Source: Chryseobacterium sp. SORGH_AS_0447
Lineage (GTDB): Bacteria; Bacteroidota; Bacteroidia; Flavobacteriales; Weeksellaceae
DNA: 64,000 nt
NCBI RefSeq assembly: GCF_030818695.1
Contig: NZ_JAUTAR010000001.1
Span: forward strand, 620,001-684,000
Direction of reading: 5' to 3'
The position numbers and the translations under genes are program-made. Within the stretch, counting starts at the first letter, position 1. Each line of letters begins with the position of its first letter. A model generated the notes under the pieces. It made no database searches. It was given only the letters and a program-made list of their open reading frames with translations, and was not told where the DNA came from. Of the stretch, positions 25,833-35,187 are shown in pieces.

Positions 25833-26177
25833 TTATAGAATCGCTATTTTCTCATTTTTATTCGCTGTTTCTTTTCCCCATTGGTCAATGGCTTTGAGTA
25901 GCGGAATAAGAGTTTTCCCGAATTCAGTTAGTTCATAATCTACCTTCAACGGAGGTTTGCTGGTGTATACGGTGCGTGTAATCAGGCCGTCTGCTTCCAG
26001 TTCTTTCAGCTGCAGGCTTAAGGTTCTTTCGGTAATAAGCATGCATTCTTTTCTCAGTTCGCTGTATCTCTTTTTTTTGATTAAATGGATAAGTATTACC
26101 GCTTTCCACTTTCCGCCTATGTATTTCATGGTAAGGCTGGTGCTGCATGGGTACTGTTTGTTATCTATACTGTACAT
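25833..26177 (-). CDS. HxlR-family transcriptional regulator
   Basis: A 114-aa winged-helix regulator. It shows the HxlR pattern: the Cys near the N-terminus (QYPCSTSLTMKYIGGKWK), VILIHLIKKKRYSEL, ITERTLSLQLKELEADGLIT and a basic wing followed by YELTEFGKTLIPLL. HxlR proteins often respond to reactive electrophiles or oxidants through that Cys. It faces the gene at 26271 across a 93-bp region with overlapping divergent promoters, so it probably controls itself and that neighbour. Confidence 0.93.
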   Translation of the reverse strand: MYSIDNKQYPCSTSLTMKYIGGKWKAVILIHLIKKKRYSELRKECMLITERTLSLQLKELEADGLITRTVYTSKPPLKVDYELTEFGKTLIPLLKAIDQWGKETANKNEKIAIL

Positions 26178-26202
26178 CTGTTACTATCAATTTATGCCGT
26201 TA

Positions 26203-26236
26203 TTGCAAAGGTAATGTACTATACTTAGTTTTGCAA
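26203..26236. promoter_or_regulatory. Overlapping divergent promoters with dyad, likely HxlR operator
   Basis: Plus strand: TTG (26203-26205), 20 nt, TAGTTTTG (26226-26233). Minus strand: TTG (complement of 26234-26236), 20 nt, TACCTTTG (complement of 26206-26213). TTGCAAA (26203-26209) and TTTGCAA (26230-26236) form a perfect 7-bp inverted repeat spanning both. Confidence 0.65.
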
Positions 26237-26270
26237 CTATAAAAATGTTTGTAAAAAATTATAATAAAAT

Positions 26271-27368
26271 ATGAATAAATGTATTTTGGCAATGGGCTTA
26301 CTGATAGGAATATATACCTATTCGCAAAAGGTCAGTCATAAAATCTTTGCAGAAGTTGATCAGGCGGTAGGAAATATTGCTTTTACCCACCAGGGAAATT
26401 TGGTATACAGTCATCATCCCTTCTTTAATCCTTCTTACCGTGTGGTATCGTATAATGCGGAAACAAAAACGACCCAGCCCTTTCCCAATAAAGAATGGAA
26501 TACTCCCAGAGAAACCGATGATCATTATTTGAGTAATGTTTTAGGGATCCGCAATGATGAAAACGGGATTGTCTGGATGCTCGATATGGGTCAGCGTAAC
26601 CCTGTAACGCCTAAAATCGTAGGTTGGAATACGGTTGCCGATAAACTTGAAAGGATCTATTATTTACCGGAAACTTCAGTTGTCCACGAATCTCAGCCCA
26701 ATGATCTGATTGTAGATACCAGGCATGGGGTATTTGTAATTGCTGATGAAGGCATTGGAAACAGCGGCGATGGGAGTAAGGCTGCCTTAATTATTGTTGA
26801 TATGAAAACAGGCAAAACAAGAAGGGTATTGCAGGGCTCCGGAACTACCGTGCCTGAAAACAGACCCACTGTCATCAACGGGAAACCGCTTTCGGTAAAT
26901 GGTAAAAATCTTTTGGTCGGCTGTGACGGCATAACGGCAGACCGGAACTTTGAATGGCTGTATTATGCACCGTTAAACGGGAGTAAACTGTACCGTGTAA
27001 AGCTGGACGATTTGTTAAATGAAAATCTTTCTGAAAGAAAATTGTCCGAAAGAGTAGAAACCTATTCGGAAAAGCCCAACAACGGAGGATTGAGCATAGA
27101 CCAAAACGGGAATATATATTTAACTGCGATGGAAAGCAATAGTGTGGCGGTAATCCTGGCAAAAGACCGAAGTGTCCATTCTGTTTTCAGTGATAACAAA
27201 TTATTGTGGCCGGATGGGGTAAGCTATAATATGAATGATGGATATATGTATGTTTCAGCGGCGCAGGTGCATTTGGGTGCCTCTTTTAATCAGGGAAATA
27301 ATAAGGCAAAGGCTCCATATTATATTTTCAGGTTTAAACCTCTGGCAAAAGGAGTTCCGTATAGGTAA
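26271..27368 (+). CDS. Secreted yellow/major-royal-jelly-like protein
   Basis: A 365-aa protein with an N-terminal export signal (MNKCILAMGLLIGIYTYS). The repeated strand pattern (VWMLDMGQRNPVTPKIVGWN, QPNDLIVDTRHGVFVIADEG, DRNFEWLYYAPLNGSKLYRV, WPDGVSYNMNDGYMYVS) matches the beta-propeller of the MRJP/yellow family and its bacterial relatives, which are related to SMP-30/gluconolactonase propellers. Enzymatic activity is unknown. It is divergent from the HxlR regulator and probably controlled by it; a bidirectional terminator follows. Confidence 0.8.
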   Translation: MNKCILAMGLLIGIYTYSQKVSHKIFAEVDQAVGNIAFTHQGNLVYSHHPFFNPSYRVVSYNAETKTTQPFPNKEWNTPRETDDHYLSNVLGIRNDENGIVWMLDMGQRNPVTPKIVGWNTVADKLERIYYLPETSVVHESQPNDLIVDTRHGVFVIADEGIGNSGDGSKAALIIVDMKTGKTRRVLQGSGTTVPENRPTVINGKPLSVNGKNLLVGCDGITADRNFEWLYYAPLNGSKLYRVKLDDLLNENLSERKLSERVETYSEKPNNGGLSIDQNGNIYLTAMESNSVAVILAKDRSVHSVFSDNKLLWPDGVSYNMNDGYMYVSAAQVHLGASFNQGNNKAKAPYYIFRFKPLAKGVPYR

Positions 27369-27521
27369 AAGTAATCTTATACTTCGATCTGAACGGATGA
27401 ATATTTTATTTAAATATTACGGCCTGGCTTAATCAAAAAATTTTGTAAGCTTCTTATATGATGCAAAAATTAATTGTAAAAATAAAAGTCAGGAAACCAT
27501 AACGGATTAAAAAAAAACAAG

Positions 27522-27548
27522 ACCAGCTGACGAGCGTCAGCTGGTTTT
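27522..27548. terminator. Bidirectional terminator between convergent genes
   Basis: Perfect 10-bp stem (27522-27531 with 27536-27545), 4-nt loop. An A-run (27509-27518) on the left gives a U-run on the minus-strand transcript, and TTTT follows on the right. Confidence 0.88.
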
Positions 27549-27565
27549 ACCATAAATATTTAAAA

Positions 27566-28429
27566 TCAGTCTTTCAGGATCTTTTGGGAAACTGCTTTAT
27601 TGTTGATGACTCCTGTAACGATATAACTTCCTTTTTGCAGTTCTGCAATATTAAGGGTATCATTGTTATTTAGCGGATTGGTCTTGATCAGCTGTCCTGT
27701 AGAAGTGTAAACTTTCACATCTTTCACATCCTTTTGGAAAATAATTTCATTGTTTTTCACCAGTGTATTTTTGATGAAATTGCCGGAGGTGGAAATCGAC
27801 TGAATATCACTTACGGCCAAAGTGCTTGCTGATGACTGAGGGGTCGGTAATGTCGAGGTGAAATCGACGAAATTGCTGTTGGTGTCACCACTTGTTCTGC
27901 TGATTGAATTCAAAATTGTAGGTGACGGGGCTGCTGCGGACCCTTCATACTGGTCAGCCAGCCCATAGCCTACAAAATCTAAAACATTGGAGGCTGTTGG
28001 TCCGGTAACCAGCGTAGCATTGCTTGCCAGAGCTACTTTACCCGAGGTAAGGGCAAGACCTGCCCCGACATTCACATTAGTAGAACCATTAAACCCTAAA
28101 ACAACATTAACAATAAGATTGGGGTTAACCAAATTGATAAGGCCGCCCAGATTTTCACCACCCTGCTGGATTAGATACGTTTGTCCGGGACTAAGGGAAA
28201 TTGACGGAATATTGTAATACTGGGTAAAGTTACCGTTGGCTGGACCGTACTGTAATGTAGCGCCGCTCAGGGAGGCTGTAGCAGTTCCAATGTTTTTCAA
28301 TTCGATGAAATCATTCGTGATGGCTGCGCCTAAAACACCACCACCTGTGTAGATTTCATTAATAACAATCTGTGCATTAGAAAATGCTGTCATCGAGACA
28401 AGCCCGACAATAGTAAATACTTTTTTCAT
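27566..28429 (-). CDS. Lamin-tail-domain surface protein secreted by T9SS
   Basis: A 287-aa cargo protein: signal peptide (MKKVFTIVGLVSMTAFSNA), a lamin-tail (LTD) domain over residues 20-170 (IVINEIYTGGG, NDFIELKNIG, LSPGQTYLIQQG, VLDFVGYG), then a T9SS type A sorting domain (DVKVYTSTGQLIKTNPLN to SQKILKD). LTD domains in Bacteroidota occur on surface-bound or secreted proteins and may mediate binding. A -7-like TAATTTTG (complement of 28466-28473) lies upstream. It is monocistronic. Confidence 0.88.
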   Translation of the reverse strand: MKKVFTIVGLVSMTAFSNAQIVINEIYTGGGVLGAAITNDFIELKNIGTATASLSGATLQYGPANGNFTQYYNIPSISLSPGQTYLIQQGGENLGGLINLVNPNLIVNVVLGFNGSTNVNVGAGLALTSGKVALASNATLVTGPTASNVLDFVGYGLADQYEGSAAAPSPTILNSISRTSGDTNSNFVDFTSTLPTPQSSASTLAVSDIQSISTSGNFIKNTLVKNNEIIFQKDVKDVKVYTSTGQLIKTNPLNNNDTLNIAELQKGSYIVTGVINNKAVSQKILKD

Positions 28430-28883
28430 AATATTTTATATTTGGTTGATTGGTGTAAATTTGTGCAAAATTAATACCAATTATTTAATTATATACCACA
28501 TTTATTGCGAATTTCATATTATCGAGTTTGTGGTTTTTTTCCCTAATTAGTTAAGTGTGGTATTTTGATAATCAGCAACTGGGATGGCATTAAAGGCGGT
28601 GATTCGTGTTAGATTATCTATTTTAAGGACTTCAGAGATTTTACATTAAAACAATTTTATTCTGAACCGCTTATAAATAATATATACCAAGCTGAACTTC
28701 GTACGGCTTAAATTAGTTTTTCTTTTTAGCCTTCCGATTCCGGATCCTGATTTTCGAGTTCTTTTGTTGGGTTAAGCCCAATCTTTGATTTCAAGACAAA
28801 CCTCCGCTTCATACAGAATGACAAACTATTAGTTTTAAAATTGAATTAATAATCCTTATCTTTGCACCCACAAAATTTTCATA
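28430..28883. other. Non-coding stretch with the prfA -7 element
   Basis: No gene is seen in these 454 nt. A -7 element TATCTTTG at 28857-28864 lies 19 nt before the prfA ATG; no -33 TTG sits at a normal distance. The rest is AT-rich, with no clear repeat or hairpin that I can support. Confidence 0.5.
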
Positions 28884-29969
28884 ATGGCTAAATCATTAAT
28901 TCCAAAATTAGAAGCTATAAAACAGAGATATAATGAGGTGGCCGACCTTATTATACAGCCTGATGTAATTTCAGACCAAAAAAGATATTCTTCTTTGAAC
29001 AAAGAATATAGCGATTTGGGGAAAATTGTAAGAGTTTACGATCAATATAAAGGGGCGTTGGATACGATTGAAGAATCCGACGAAATCATTGCTGACGGAT
29101 CCGACAAAGAGTTCGTGGAGCTGGCAAAAATCGAGAAAAACGAAGCATTGGAAAAAATTCCGGGACTGGAAGAAGAACTGAAAGTATTATTGATTCCGAA
29201 AGATCCTGCAGACGATAAAAACGTAATCGTGGAACTTCGTGCCGGGACCGGAGGAGACGAAGCGGCGATTTTCGTAGAAGATATTTACAGAATGTACTCT
29301 ATGTATTTCAAAACGAAAGGCTGGAGACATGAGGTAACCGATTCCAATGAAGCAGCCAAAGGCTACAAAGAATTGATCATGAAGGTGGAAGGCGAAGGCG
29401 TTTACGGAATCATGAAATTCGAATCGGGTGTTCACCGGGTACAGCGTGTTCCTGAAACCGAATCCCAGGGCAGGGTGCATACATCGGCCATTACGGTAGC
29501 AGTTCTTCCGGAAGCCGAAGAAGTGGATTTTGAACTGAATCCGGCGGATATCGAAATGCAGACTTCCAGATCAGGAGGAGCCGGAGGTCAGAACGTAAAC
29601 AAGGTGGAGACCAAAGTTCAGCTGACACATAAACCTTCAGGATTGGTGGTTGTCTGCCAGCAGGCCCGTTCGCAGCTGGCCAACCGGGAATTGGCGATGG
29701 AAATGCTGAGGACCAAATTATACGATATCGAACTTCAAAAGGTGCAGGGGGATATTGCTGCCCAGCGTAAATCGATGGTTTCTACAGGAGACCGTTCTGC
29801 GAAGATCAAAACCTACAATTATCCGCAGGGAAGGGTAACGGATCACAGAATCAACAAATCCATGTACAATCTCGATGCCTATATGAACGGCGATATCTCT
29901 GAAATGATCGATGCCGTCATCATGGCGGAAAATGCCGAAAAAATGAAAGGCGAAGAAGAAAATTTATAA
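28884..29969 (+). CDS. prfA: Peptide chain release factor 1
   Basis: RF1 recognises UAA and UAG and triggers peptide release on the ribosome. The 361-aa length is normal. The codon-recognition region ([17 protein letters not shown]) and the catalytic GGQ (residues 234-236, in [20 protein letters not shown]) are intact. It is closed by a strong terminator whose near-identical copy recurs after the next gene. Note the separate GGQ protein PrfH at 41969. Confidence 0.97.
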   Translation: MAKSLIPKLEAIKQRYNEVADLIIQPDVISDQKRYSSLNKEYSDLGKIVRVYDQYKGALDTIEESDEIIADGSDKEFVELAKIEKNEALEKIPGLEEELKVLLIPKDPADDKNVIVELRAGTGGDEAAIFVEDIYRMYSMYFKTKGWRHEVTDSNEAAKGYKELIMKVEGEGVYGIMKFESGVHRVQRVPETESQGRVHTSAITVAVLPEAEEVDFELNPADIEMQTSRSGGAGGQNVNKVETKVQLTHKPSGLVVVCQQARSQLANRELAMEMLRTKLYDIELQKVQGDIAAQRKSMVSTGDRSAKIKTYNYPQGRVTDHRINKSMYNLDAYMNGDISEMIDAVIMAENAEKMKGEEENL

Positions 29970-29981
29970 AATCTTTATCAT

Positions 29982-30020
29982 AAAATCTTTAGAAAGTCTC
30001 CGGAATCCGGGGGCTTTTTT
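29982..30020 (+). terminator. Terminator of prfA (copy 1 of a duplicated 39-nt unit)
   Basis: A long stem around CTCCGG-AAT-CCGGGGG with T-run; identical to 31646-31684 except one base (T/C at position 16). Confidence 0.9.
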
Positions 30021-30109
30021 ATAATCTTGAATTACGAACGGTTATATTTTTAATAATTTTATTAAAATCAATTTTTTAAATTAAAACATAATTAAAAAAA
30101 CTATAAAAC

Positions 30110-31645
30110 ATGAAAAAATTCTATTTTTTACTACTATTAATGACAGCGCATTGCATTACTGCGCAGACCTTTAATCTAGATGCATCATTCGGTAATGGTG
30201 GATATACAAAAGTATATAGTACTTCATTGTCAGATATGGTGATGCTTCCAGATGGGCAATTTATGACCGCAAATTCTTCAGGCTATAATATTGACATTAA
30301 AAAAGTGAATCAGAATGGAATCATTGATGCAGTCTTCGGAACAAAAACAATTAGTATCGATAACGTTTTTGGTTATCAAAATGAATCAGTGAAAAAAATG
30401 GTTCTTTATAATGATAAGATCCTTATTATAGGAAAGGTAAATGCCAATGCAAATTACAGCTTGAATGATATGTTTATTACAAGAATTAATTTAGATGGTA
30501 GTTTAGATACGAGTTTCGGTACCAATGGTTTCACGACTGTACCTTTAGGACAAAATGGAACCACACAAGATATCGTTATTGATGCTAATGGAAACAACTA
30601 TATTCTTGGGTATAATATGGGGAATTTTATGGTGAAAATTAATGCCAACGGAGTTAAAGACAATTCTTTCGGTACAAATGGTATTTTAGCACTAAGTTCT
30701 TTTAATGCAAGAAAATTATATCTTCAGAATGATGGAAAATTTTTGCTGACAGGTTCAAAAGAGAATGTATCCAATAATATGCTAGAATCTTATCTTGAAA
30801 GAAGACTGCCGAATGGAACTTATGACTTGGGATTTGGTAACAACGGAATCGTTATTATGCCAAATACTTCGGATACTGTAGTGAATAATTTTGAGTATGA
30901 TTATTCAAATAACTCTATTTTGATTTTACATACTGCATATGATGGAGTTGATGGTGTATTTTTATCTAAAATTAAAATCTCTGATGGCTCGCTTATTACA
31001 GGCTTTTCTAATGGAGGGATGACTCCAAAGTATGCATTTACAAATGTTAATAGATTAAATATGAAACAGATTGCCGTTCTGCCAAATTCTAAAATACTAG
31101 TTATAGGTAATGCAAGTAATCTCTTGGTAGGAAATATCAACACCCGATTACTTTTGATGAGATTTAATTCTAATGGAACCATCGATTATTCAACTTCAAG
31201 CAACGGTAATCAGATATTTAATACAACACCACCGTCAACAGCATTAATGGCAGAGAATATTCAAAGGTTGTTTCTTCTGAATGATGGTTCGCTTGTTCTC
31301 GGTTATTCTGGGAGTAGTGGCGGTGCGGGATTTGGTTATTCAGCGTATTTAACTAAGTTCAATGGTGCTTATTTGGGTATAAATGATAATACTTTGGGTG
31401 CCGATCAAAATTCATTGATACTTTATCCAAATCCTGCACAAGATAATTTTATAATTCAAAATTCAAAATCCTCGAACGATAATTTTACCTACAAAATAGT
31501 GGATGTATCCGGGAAAATAGTTCAGAAAGGATATTCAAAATTTAATGATTCGGTAAATATTCAAAGTTTACAAAAAGGAAATTATATCATTCAGATTGAA
31601 ACTAAAAAAGGTAGTAGAAATTCAGTCAAATTGATAAAGAATTAA
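30110..31645 (+). CDS. Delta-60-repeat surface protein secreted by T9SS
   Basis: A 511-aa protein with a signal peptide (MKKFYFLLLLMTAHCITA). It holds repeated units of the delta-60 type (LDASFGNGGYTKV, LDTSFGTNGFTTV, KDNSFGTNGILAL, YDLGFGNNGIVIM) that likely form a propeller, and a C-terminal T9SS sorting domain (LYPNPAQDNFIIQNS to SVKLIKN). Base use is visibly more AT-rich than in prfA. The gene lies between two copies of the same terminator, which suggests it was inserted or duplicated next to prfA. Confidence 0.87.
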   Translation: MKKFYFLLLLMTAHCITAQTFNLDASFGNGGYTKVYSTSLSDMVMLPDGQFMTANSSGYNIDIKKVNQNGIIDAVFGTKTISIDNVFGYQNESVKKMVLYNDKILIIGKVNANANYSLNDMFITRINLDGSLDTSFGTNGFTTVPLGQNGTTQDIVIDANGNNYILGYNMGNFMVKINANGVKDNSFGTNGILALSSFNARKLYLQNDGKFLLTGSKENVSNNMLESYLERRLPNGTYDLGFGNNGIVIMPNTSDTVVNNFEYDYSNNSILILHTAYDGVDGVFLSKIKISDGSLITGFSNGGMTPKYAFTNVNRLNMKQIAVLPNSKILVIGNASNLLVGNINTRLLLMRFNSNGTIDYSTSSNGNQIFNTTPPSTALMAENIQRLFLLNDGSLVLGYSGSSGGAGFGYSAYLTKFNGAYLGINDNTLGADQNSLILYPNPAQDNFIIQNSKSSNDNFTYKIVDVSGKIVQKGYSKFNDSVNIQSLQKGNYIIQIETKKGSRNSVKLIKN

Positions 31646-31684
31646 AAAATCTTTAGAAAGCCTCCGGAATCCGGGGGCTTTTTT
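31646..31684 (+). terminator. Terminator of the delta-60 gene (copy 2 of the duplicated 39-nt unit)
   Basis: Starts directly after the stop codon; 38 of 39 positions match 29982-30020. From 31685 to 31926 nothing else is recognised. Confidence 0.9.
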
Positions 31685-31926
31685 TTATGATTTTAAAACA
31701 CGGGAAACAACAGTGATGATGCTTATCGCATGTATACTATGGATTTTTTAATGATAAGTTGTTTTAGTTAAATGCATTAGCTTAACCTTCAAACCTTCTC
31801 ATCAGTAATTGATAAAGTTTCAATATAAATAAGATTGATTATTGAAAATAATAGGTACATTTATAAAATGCTTCTGAGTTATCAGGGGCTGGGGAAAAAC
31901 GATACACTAATTTGAATAATACAATT

Positions 31927-32592
31927 ATGAAACACCTTAAAGCTGCCTTTCTGGTAGTGGTTTTGTGCTTTGCGCAGAACGTACGATCACAAAATATTTT
32001 ACCGCCGCAAAAAGTATTCGATCTCTATTTTGAATCTTTTGTAAAATACAACGACAATTCCCTAAAAGAGCTTAACAGTTACCTGATCAATTTTTTAGGA
32101 AAAGAAAATACCCATAAAATGAGTTTGCAGGAATCTTACGATCAGAAAGTCGACAGCTTTACCAATATCTTTCTTTCCAATCTCTCCCCTGAAGTTTCCT
32201 CGGTTTGTAAAAACGAGGCCCGCGAATACTTTAAAGTGCTGATCGGGAATTTCAAAAATGCCACGTACAGCATCAAAGATATAAAAACAGTACCGAGTGA
32301 ACTGATCAAAGATCAGAAAAACTCGGAAGTTGATTATGAAGTAAGCTTTAAAGTTCCCGCGGAGGCATCGCAGATCAATATCGGGGATATTAAAAAAATC
32401 GGCCCCGGGGAAATGAAGAAATTCCTTATCGATATTACCAATAACCTGAAAAACACAGACAAGGTCGTATCTACCCGTCAGAAATTCAGCCTGTATCAGG
32501 TAAAATATGGAACCGATACCTATTACTGGAATGGCGGACCGCAGGAAATGGCCTGGAAGCTGAACGAGTTTTATTTTAAAAATATAAATTGA
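31927..32592 (+). CDS. Secreted protein of unknown function
   Basis: A 221-aa protein with a signal peptide (MKHLKAAFLVVVLCFAQNVR, then SQN). The mature part is mixed helix/strand and rich in Lys and Asn (YFESFVKYNDNSLKELNSYL; FNSV-type motifs absent) without a recognised domain, metal site or lipobox. The frame opens at 31912, but ATG 31927 begins the signal peptide. It stands alone; a hairpin with T-run is found about 200 nt downstream. Confidence 0.75.
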   Translation: MKHLKAAFLVVVLCFAQNVRSQNILPPQKVFDLYFESFVKYNDNSLKELNSYLINFLGKENTHKMSLQESYDQKVDSFTNIFLSNLSPEVSSVCKNEAREYFKVLIGNFKNATYSIKDIKTVPSELIKDQKNSEVDYEVSFKVPAEASQINIGDIKKIGPGEMKKFLIDITNNLKNTDKVVSTRQKFSLYQVKYGTDTYYWNGGPQEMAWKLNEFYFKNIN

Positions 32593-32649
32593 TATTCACT
32601 TCATAAAACATTCATTTTAAATCCTTCAATTATTATATGATCTGAAAAA

Positions 32650-32748
32650 ATGATGAAGGCGGTTGAAATTGTCTCATTTGCTGAGTATAACGCCCTTGTG
32701 ACTGAAAAAGTAAATGCAATTTTGCTACAGAATATTTGCGGATCATAG
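32650..32748 (+). CDS. Possible 32-codon peptide or gene remnant
   Basis: The frame MMKAVEIVSFAEYNALVTEK continues for 12 more codons to TAG. The opening resembles the N-terminal lead of small helix-turn-helix (excisionase-like) proteins of Bacteroidota, so this may be a truncated relic. No promoter was found. The terminator at 32789 would close it. Confidence 0.25.
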   Translation: MMKAVEIVSFAEYNALVTEKVNAILLQNICGS

Positions 32749-32788
32749 CGTTTAAAATTAATTGATCGACATTGAATAGTCACATCAC

Positions 32789-32816
32789 AAAGCTGTCAGT
32801 TTCTGCAGCTTTTTTT
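32789..32816 (+). terminator. Hairpin with T-run before the prolyl oligopeptidase gene
   Basis: 7-bp stem (32789-32795 with 32806-32812) running into seven T. Confidence 0.7.
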
Positions 32817-32832
32817 ATTAAAACAGAATCCT

Positions 32833-32840
32833 TATTTTTG
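32833..32840 (+). promoter_or_regulatory. -7 element of the prolyl oligopeptidase gene
   Basis: TATTTTTG, 15 nt before the ATG. No clear -33 element, since the terminator hairpin occupies that place. Confidence 0.5.
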
Positions 32841-32855
32841 GGAAAATAGCTTACT

Positions 32856-34970
32856 ATGAAATTCAGACCCCTATTATTAACGGCCGGCGTTTTGTTTTCG
32901 GCAACATTTTATGCACAAAAAATGACCTATCCAAAAGCAATAAAAGGAAATCAAACCGATACCTATTTCGGAACCGCGGTAGCAGATCCGTTCAGAGACC
33001 TAGAGAATGATTCTGAAGCCACCCGGAAATGGGTAGATGAAGAAGTGAAGCACAGCCAGGAATACCTTGCTAAAATACCGTTCCGTGACCAGATCAAAAA
33101 TCAGCTGAGAGACATCTGGAACTACGAAAAAATTTCAGCTCCTTTTACCGAAGGTGATTTCACCTACTATTATAAAAATGATGGTCTTCAGGCGCAGTCG
33201 GTTTTATACAGAACCAATAACAAAACGAAGCAGACCGAAGTTTTCCTGGACCCGAATAAATTCTCGGAAAAAGGAACCACTTCACTTTCCCAATTATCAT
33301 TCAACAAAAAAGGGAATTTAGCGGCCTATTCCATTTCAGAAGGCGGCAGCGACTGGAATAAGATCATCATCATTGATGCCGTTACCAAAAAGCAGATCGA
33401 CGAAACTTTGGTGGATGTTAAATTCAGCGGGATTTCGTGGCTTGGTGATGAAGGGTTCTACTATTCAAGCTACGACAAGCCGAAAGAAGGAACCGTACTT
33501 TCCGGGATGACCGATAAGCATAAAGTCTACTTTCACAAACTGGGAACAAAACAATCGGCGGACCAGCTGATTTTCGGCGGTGATAAAACCCCGAGAAGAT
33601 ATCTGGGCGCAGGTGTTTCCGAAGACCAGCGGTATCTGATCATTTCCGCGGCCAATGCGACTAATGGAAATGAATTGTATATCAAAGATTTAAAAAACGG
33701 TGGCGATTTCATCCAGATCAACAAAGGGTTCGACATCAATGCAAGCATTGTAGATACCGATGGCGATAACCTGTTTATTTTTACGGATAAAGATGCTCCG
33801 AATATGCGTCTGGTAAAAACCACCATCAAAAATCCGGCTCCTGAAACTTGGAGAGATGTTATTCCGCAGACCGATAACGTACTGGGCATCACCACCGGCG
33901 GCGGCTATTTCTTTGCCACGTACATGGTAGACGCTATCGATCAGGTCAAGCAGTACGACAAAAACGGGAAACTGGTAAGGGAAATTAAGCTTCCCGGAAA
34001 AGGAAACGTTTCAGGGTTCGGAGGCAAAGAAAAAGAGAAAGATCTTTATTTCTCATTCAGCAATTACATCACCCCGGGCACTACGTATAAATTCAATGCC
34101 GACACCGGGAAATCCGAAGTCTATCAGAAGCCGAAAGTAAAATTCAATCCGGAGGATTATGTTTCCGAGCAGGTATTCTACACCTCAAAAGACGGAACGA
34201 AAATCCCGATGATGATCAATTATAAAAAAGGAACAAAGCTTGACGGTAAGAATCCGACGATCCTGTATTCCTACGGAGGATTCAACATCAGCCTGCAGCC
34301 TGCTTTCTCTGTGGTAAATGCCATCTGGATGGAGAACGGCGGAATCTATGCAGTTCCCAACATCCGCGGAGGCGGAGAATACGGCAAAAAATGGCATGAT
34401 GCGGGAACCAAGCAGCAAAAGAAAAATGTATTCAACGACTTTATCGCAGCCGGGGAATATTTACAGGCCAAAGGCTATACGTCTAAAGAATACATGGCCC
34501 TTTCAGGAAGATCGAACGGAGGACTGCTCGTTGGAGCCACCATGACAATGCGTCCAGATCTGGCAAGAGTTGCTTTTCCGGGAGTAGGTGTTCTGGATAT
34601 GCTGCGGTATAACAAATTTACGGCCGGTGCGGGTTGGTCTTATGATTACGGAACTGCAGAAGACAGCAAAGAAATGTTTGAATACTTAAAATCGTATTCT
34701 CCGGTGCATAACGTAAAAGCGGGAACCTGTTATCCGTCCACCATGATCATCACCAGCGATCACGACGACCGGGTAGTGCCGGCACACTCGTTTAAATTCG
34801 GGGCGGAACTTCAGGAAAAGCAGGCTTGTAACCACCCGATTTTACTGAGAATTGAAAAAAATGCAGGCCACGGCGCCGGAAGATCAACCGAGCAGGTGAT
34901 CGGGGAAAATGCCGATCTGCTTTCTTTTGCTTTGTATGAAATGGGGATCAGAAACTTGAAAAAAAAATAA
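32856..34970 (+). CDS. Prolyl oligopeptidase, S9 family, exported
   Basis: A 704-aa serine peptidase that cleaves small peptides after proline, likely in the periplasm given the signal peptide (MKFRPLLLTAGVLFSATFYA). An N-terminal seven-bladed propeller (about residues 70-430) covers the alpha/beta-hydrolase domain. The catalytic triad is S553 (SGRSNGGLL), D638 (SDHDDRVVP) and H672 (NAGHGAGRS). Length is typical for the family. It is monocistronic with its own terminator. Confidence 0.95.
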   Translation: MKFRPLLLTAGVLFSATFYAQKMTYPKAIKGNQTDTYFGTAVADPFRDLENDSEATRKWVDEEVKHSQEYLAKIPFRDQIKNQLRDIWNYEKISAPFTEGDFTYYYKNDGLQAQSVLYRTNNKTKQTEVFLDPNKFSEKGTTSLSQLSFNKKGNLAAYSISEGGSDWNKIIIIDAVTKKQIDETLVDVKFSGISWLGDEGFYYSSYDKPKEGTVLSGMTDKHKVYFHKLGTKQSADQLIFGGDKTPRRYLGAGVSEDQRYLIISAANATNGNELYIKDLKNGGDFIQINKGFDINASIVDTDGDNLFIFTDKDAPNMRLVKTTIKNPAPETWRDVIPQTDNVLGITTGGGYFFATYMVDAIDQVKQYDKNGKLVREIKLPGKGNVSGFGGKEKEKDLYFSFSNYITPGTTYKFNADTGKSEVYQKPKVKFNPEDYVSEQVFYTSKDGTKIPMMINYKKGTKLDGKNPTILYSYGGFNISLQPAFSVVNAIWMENGGIYAVPNIRGGGEYGKKWHDAGTKQQKKNVFNDFIAAGEYLQAKGYTSKEYMALSGRSNGGLLVGATMTMRPDLARVAFPGVGVLDMLRYNKFTAGAGWSYDYGTAEDSKEMFEYLKSYSPVHNVKAGTCYPSTMIITSDHDDRVVPAHSFKFGAELQEKQACNHPILLRIEKNAGHGAGRSTEQVIGENADLLSFALYEMGIRNLKKK

Positions 34971-34988
34971 TGATTTGATATCAATAGA

Positions 34989-35011
34989 AACGGGCTTCAG
35001 CCCGTTTTTTT
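34989..35011 (+). terminator. Terminator of the prolyl oligopeptidase gene
   Basis: Perfect 7-bp stem (34989-34995 with 35000-35006), TTCA loop, seven T. Confidence 0.92.
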
Positions 35012-35187
35012 ATGCCATCTGTTCCATTGGCTTTAGCCGAAACCTAACTGTAATCCGGAATCACACAAAATACCTGCAAATCCATACGGTTTTCTGGAAC
35101 AAAATATAATCTGAAGCTGCCTGAAAATTAACACAAATTTATTATCCCAAAAATGCTTAATTTTAGCCATCTAATAAATCCGAAAGT

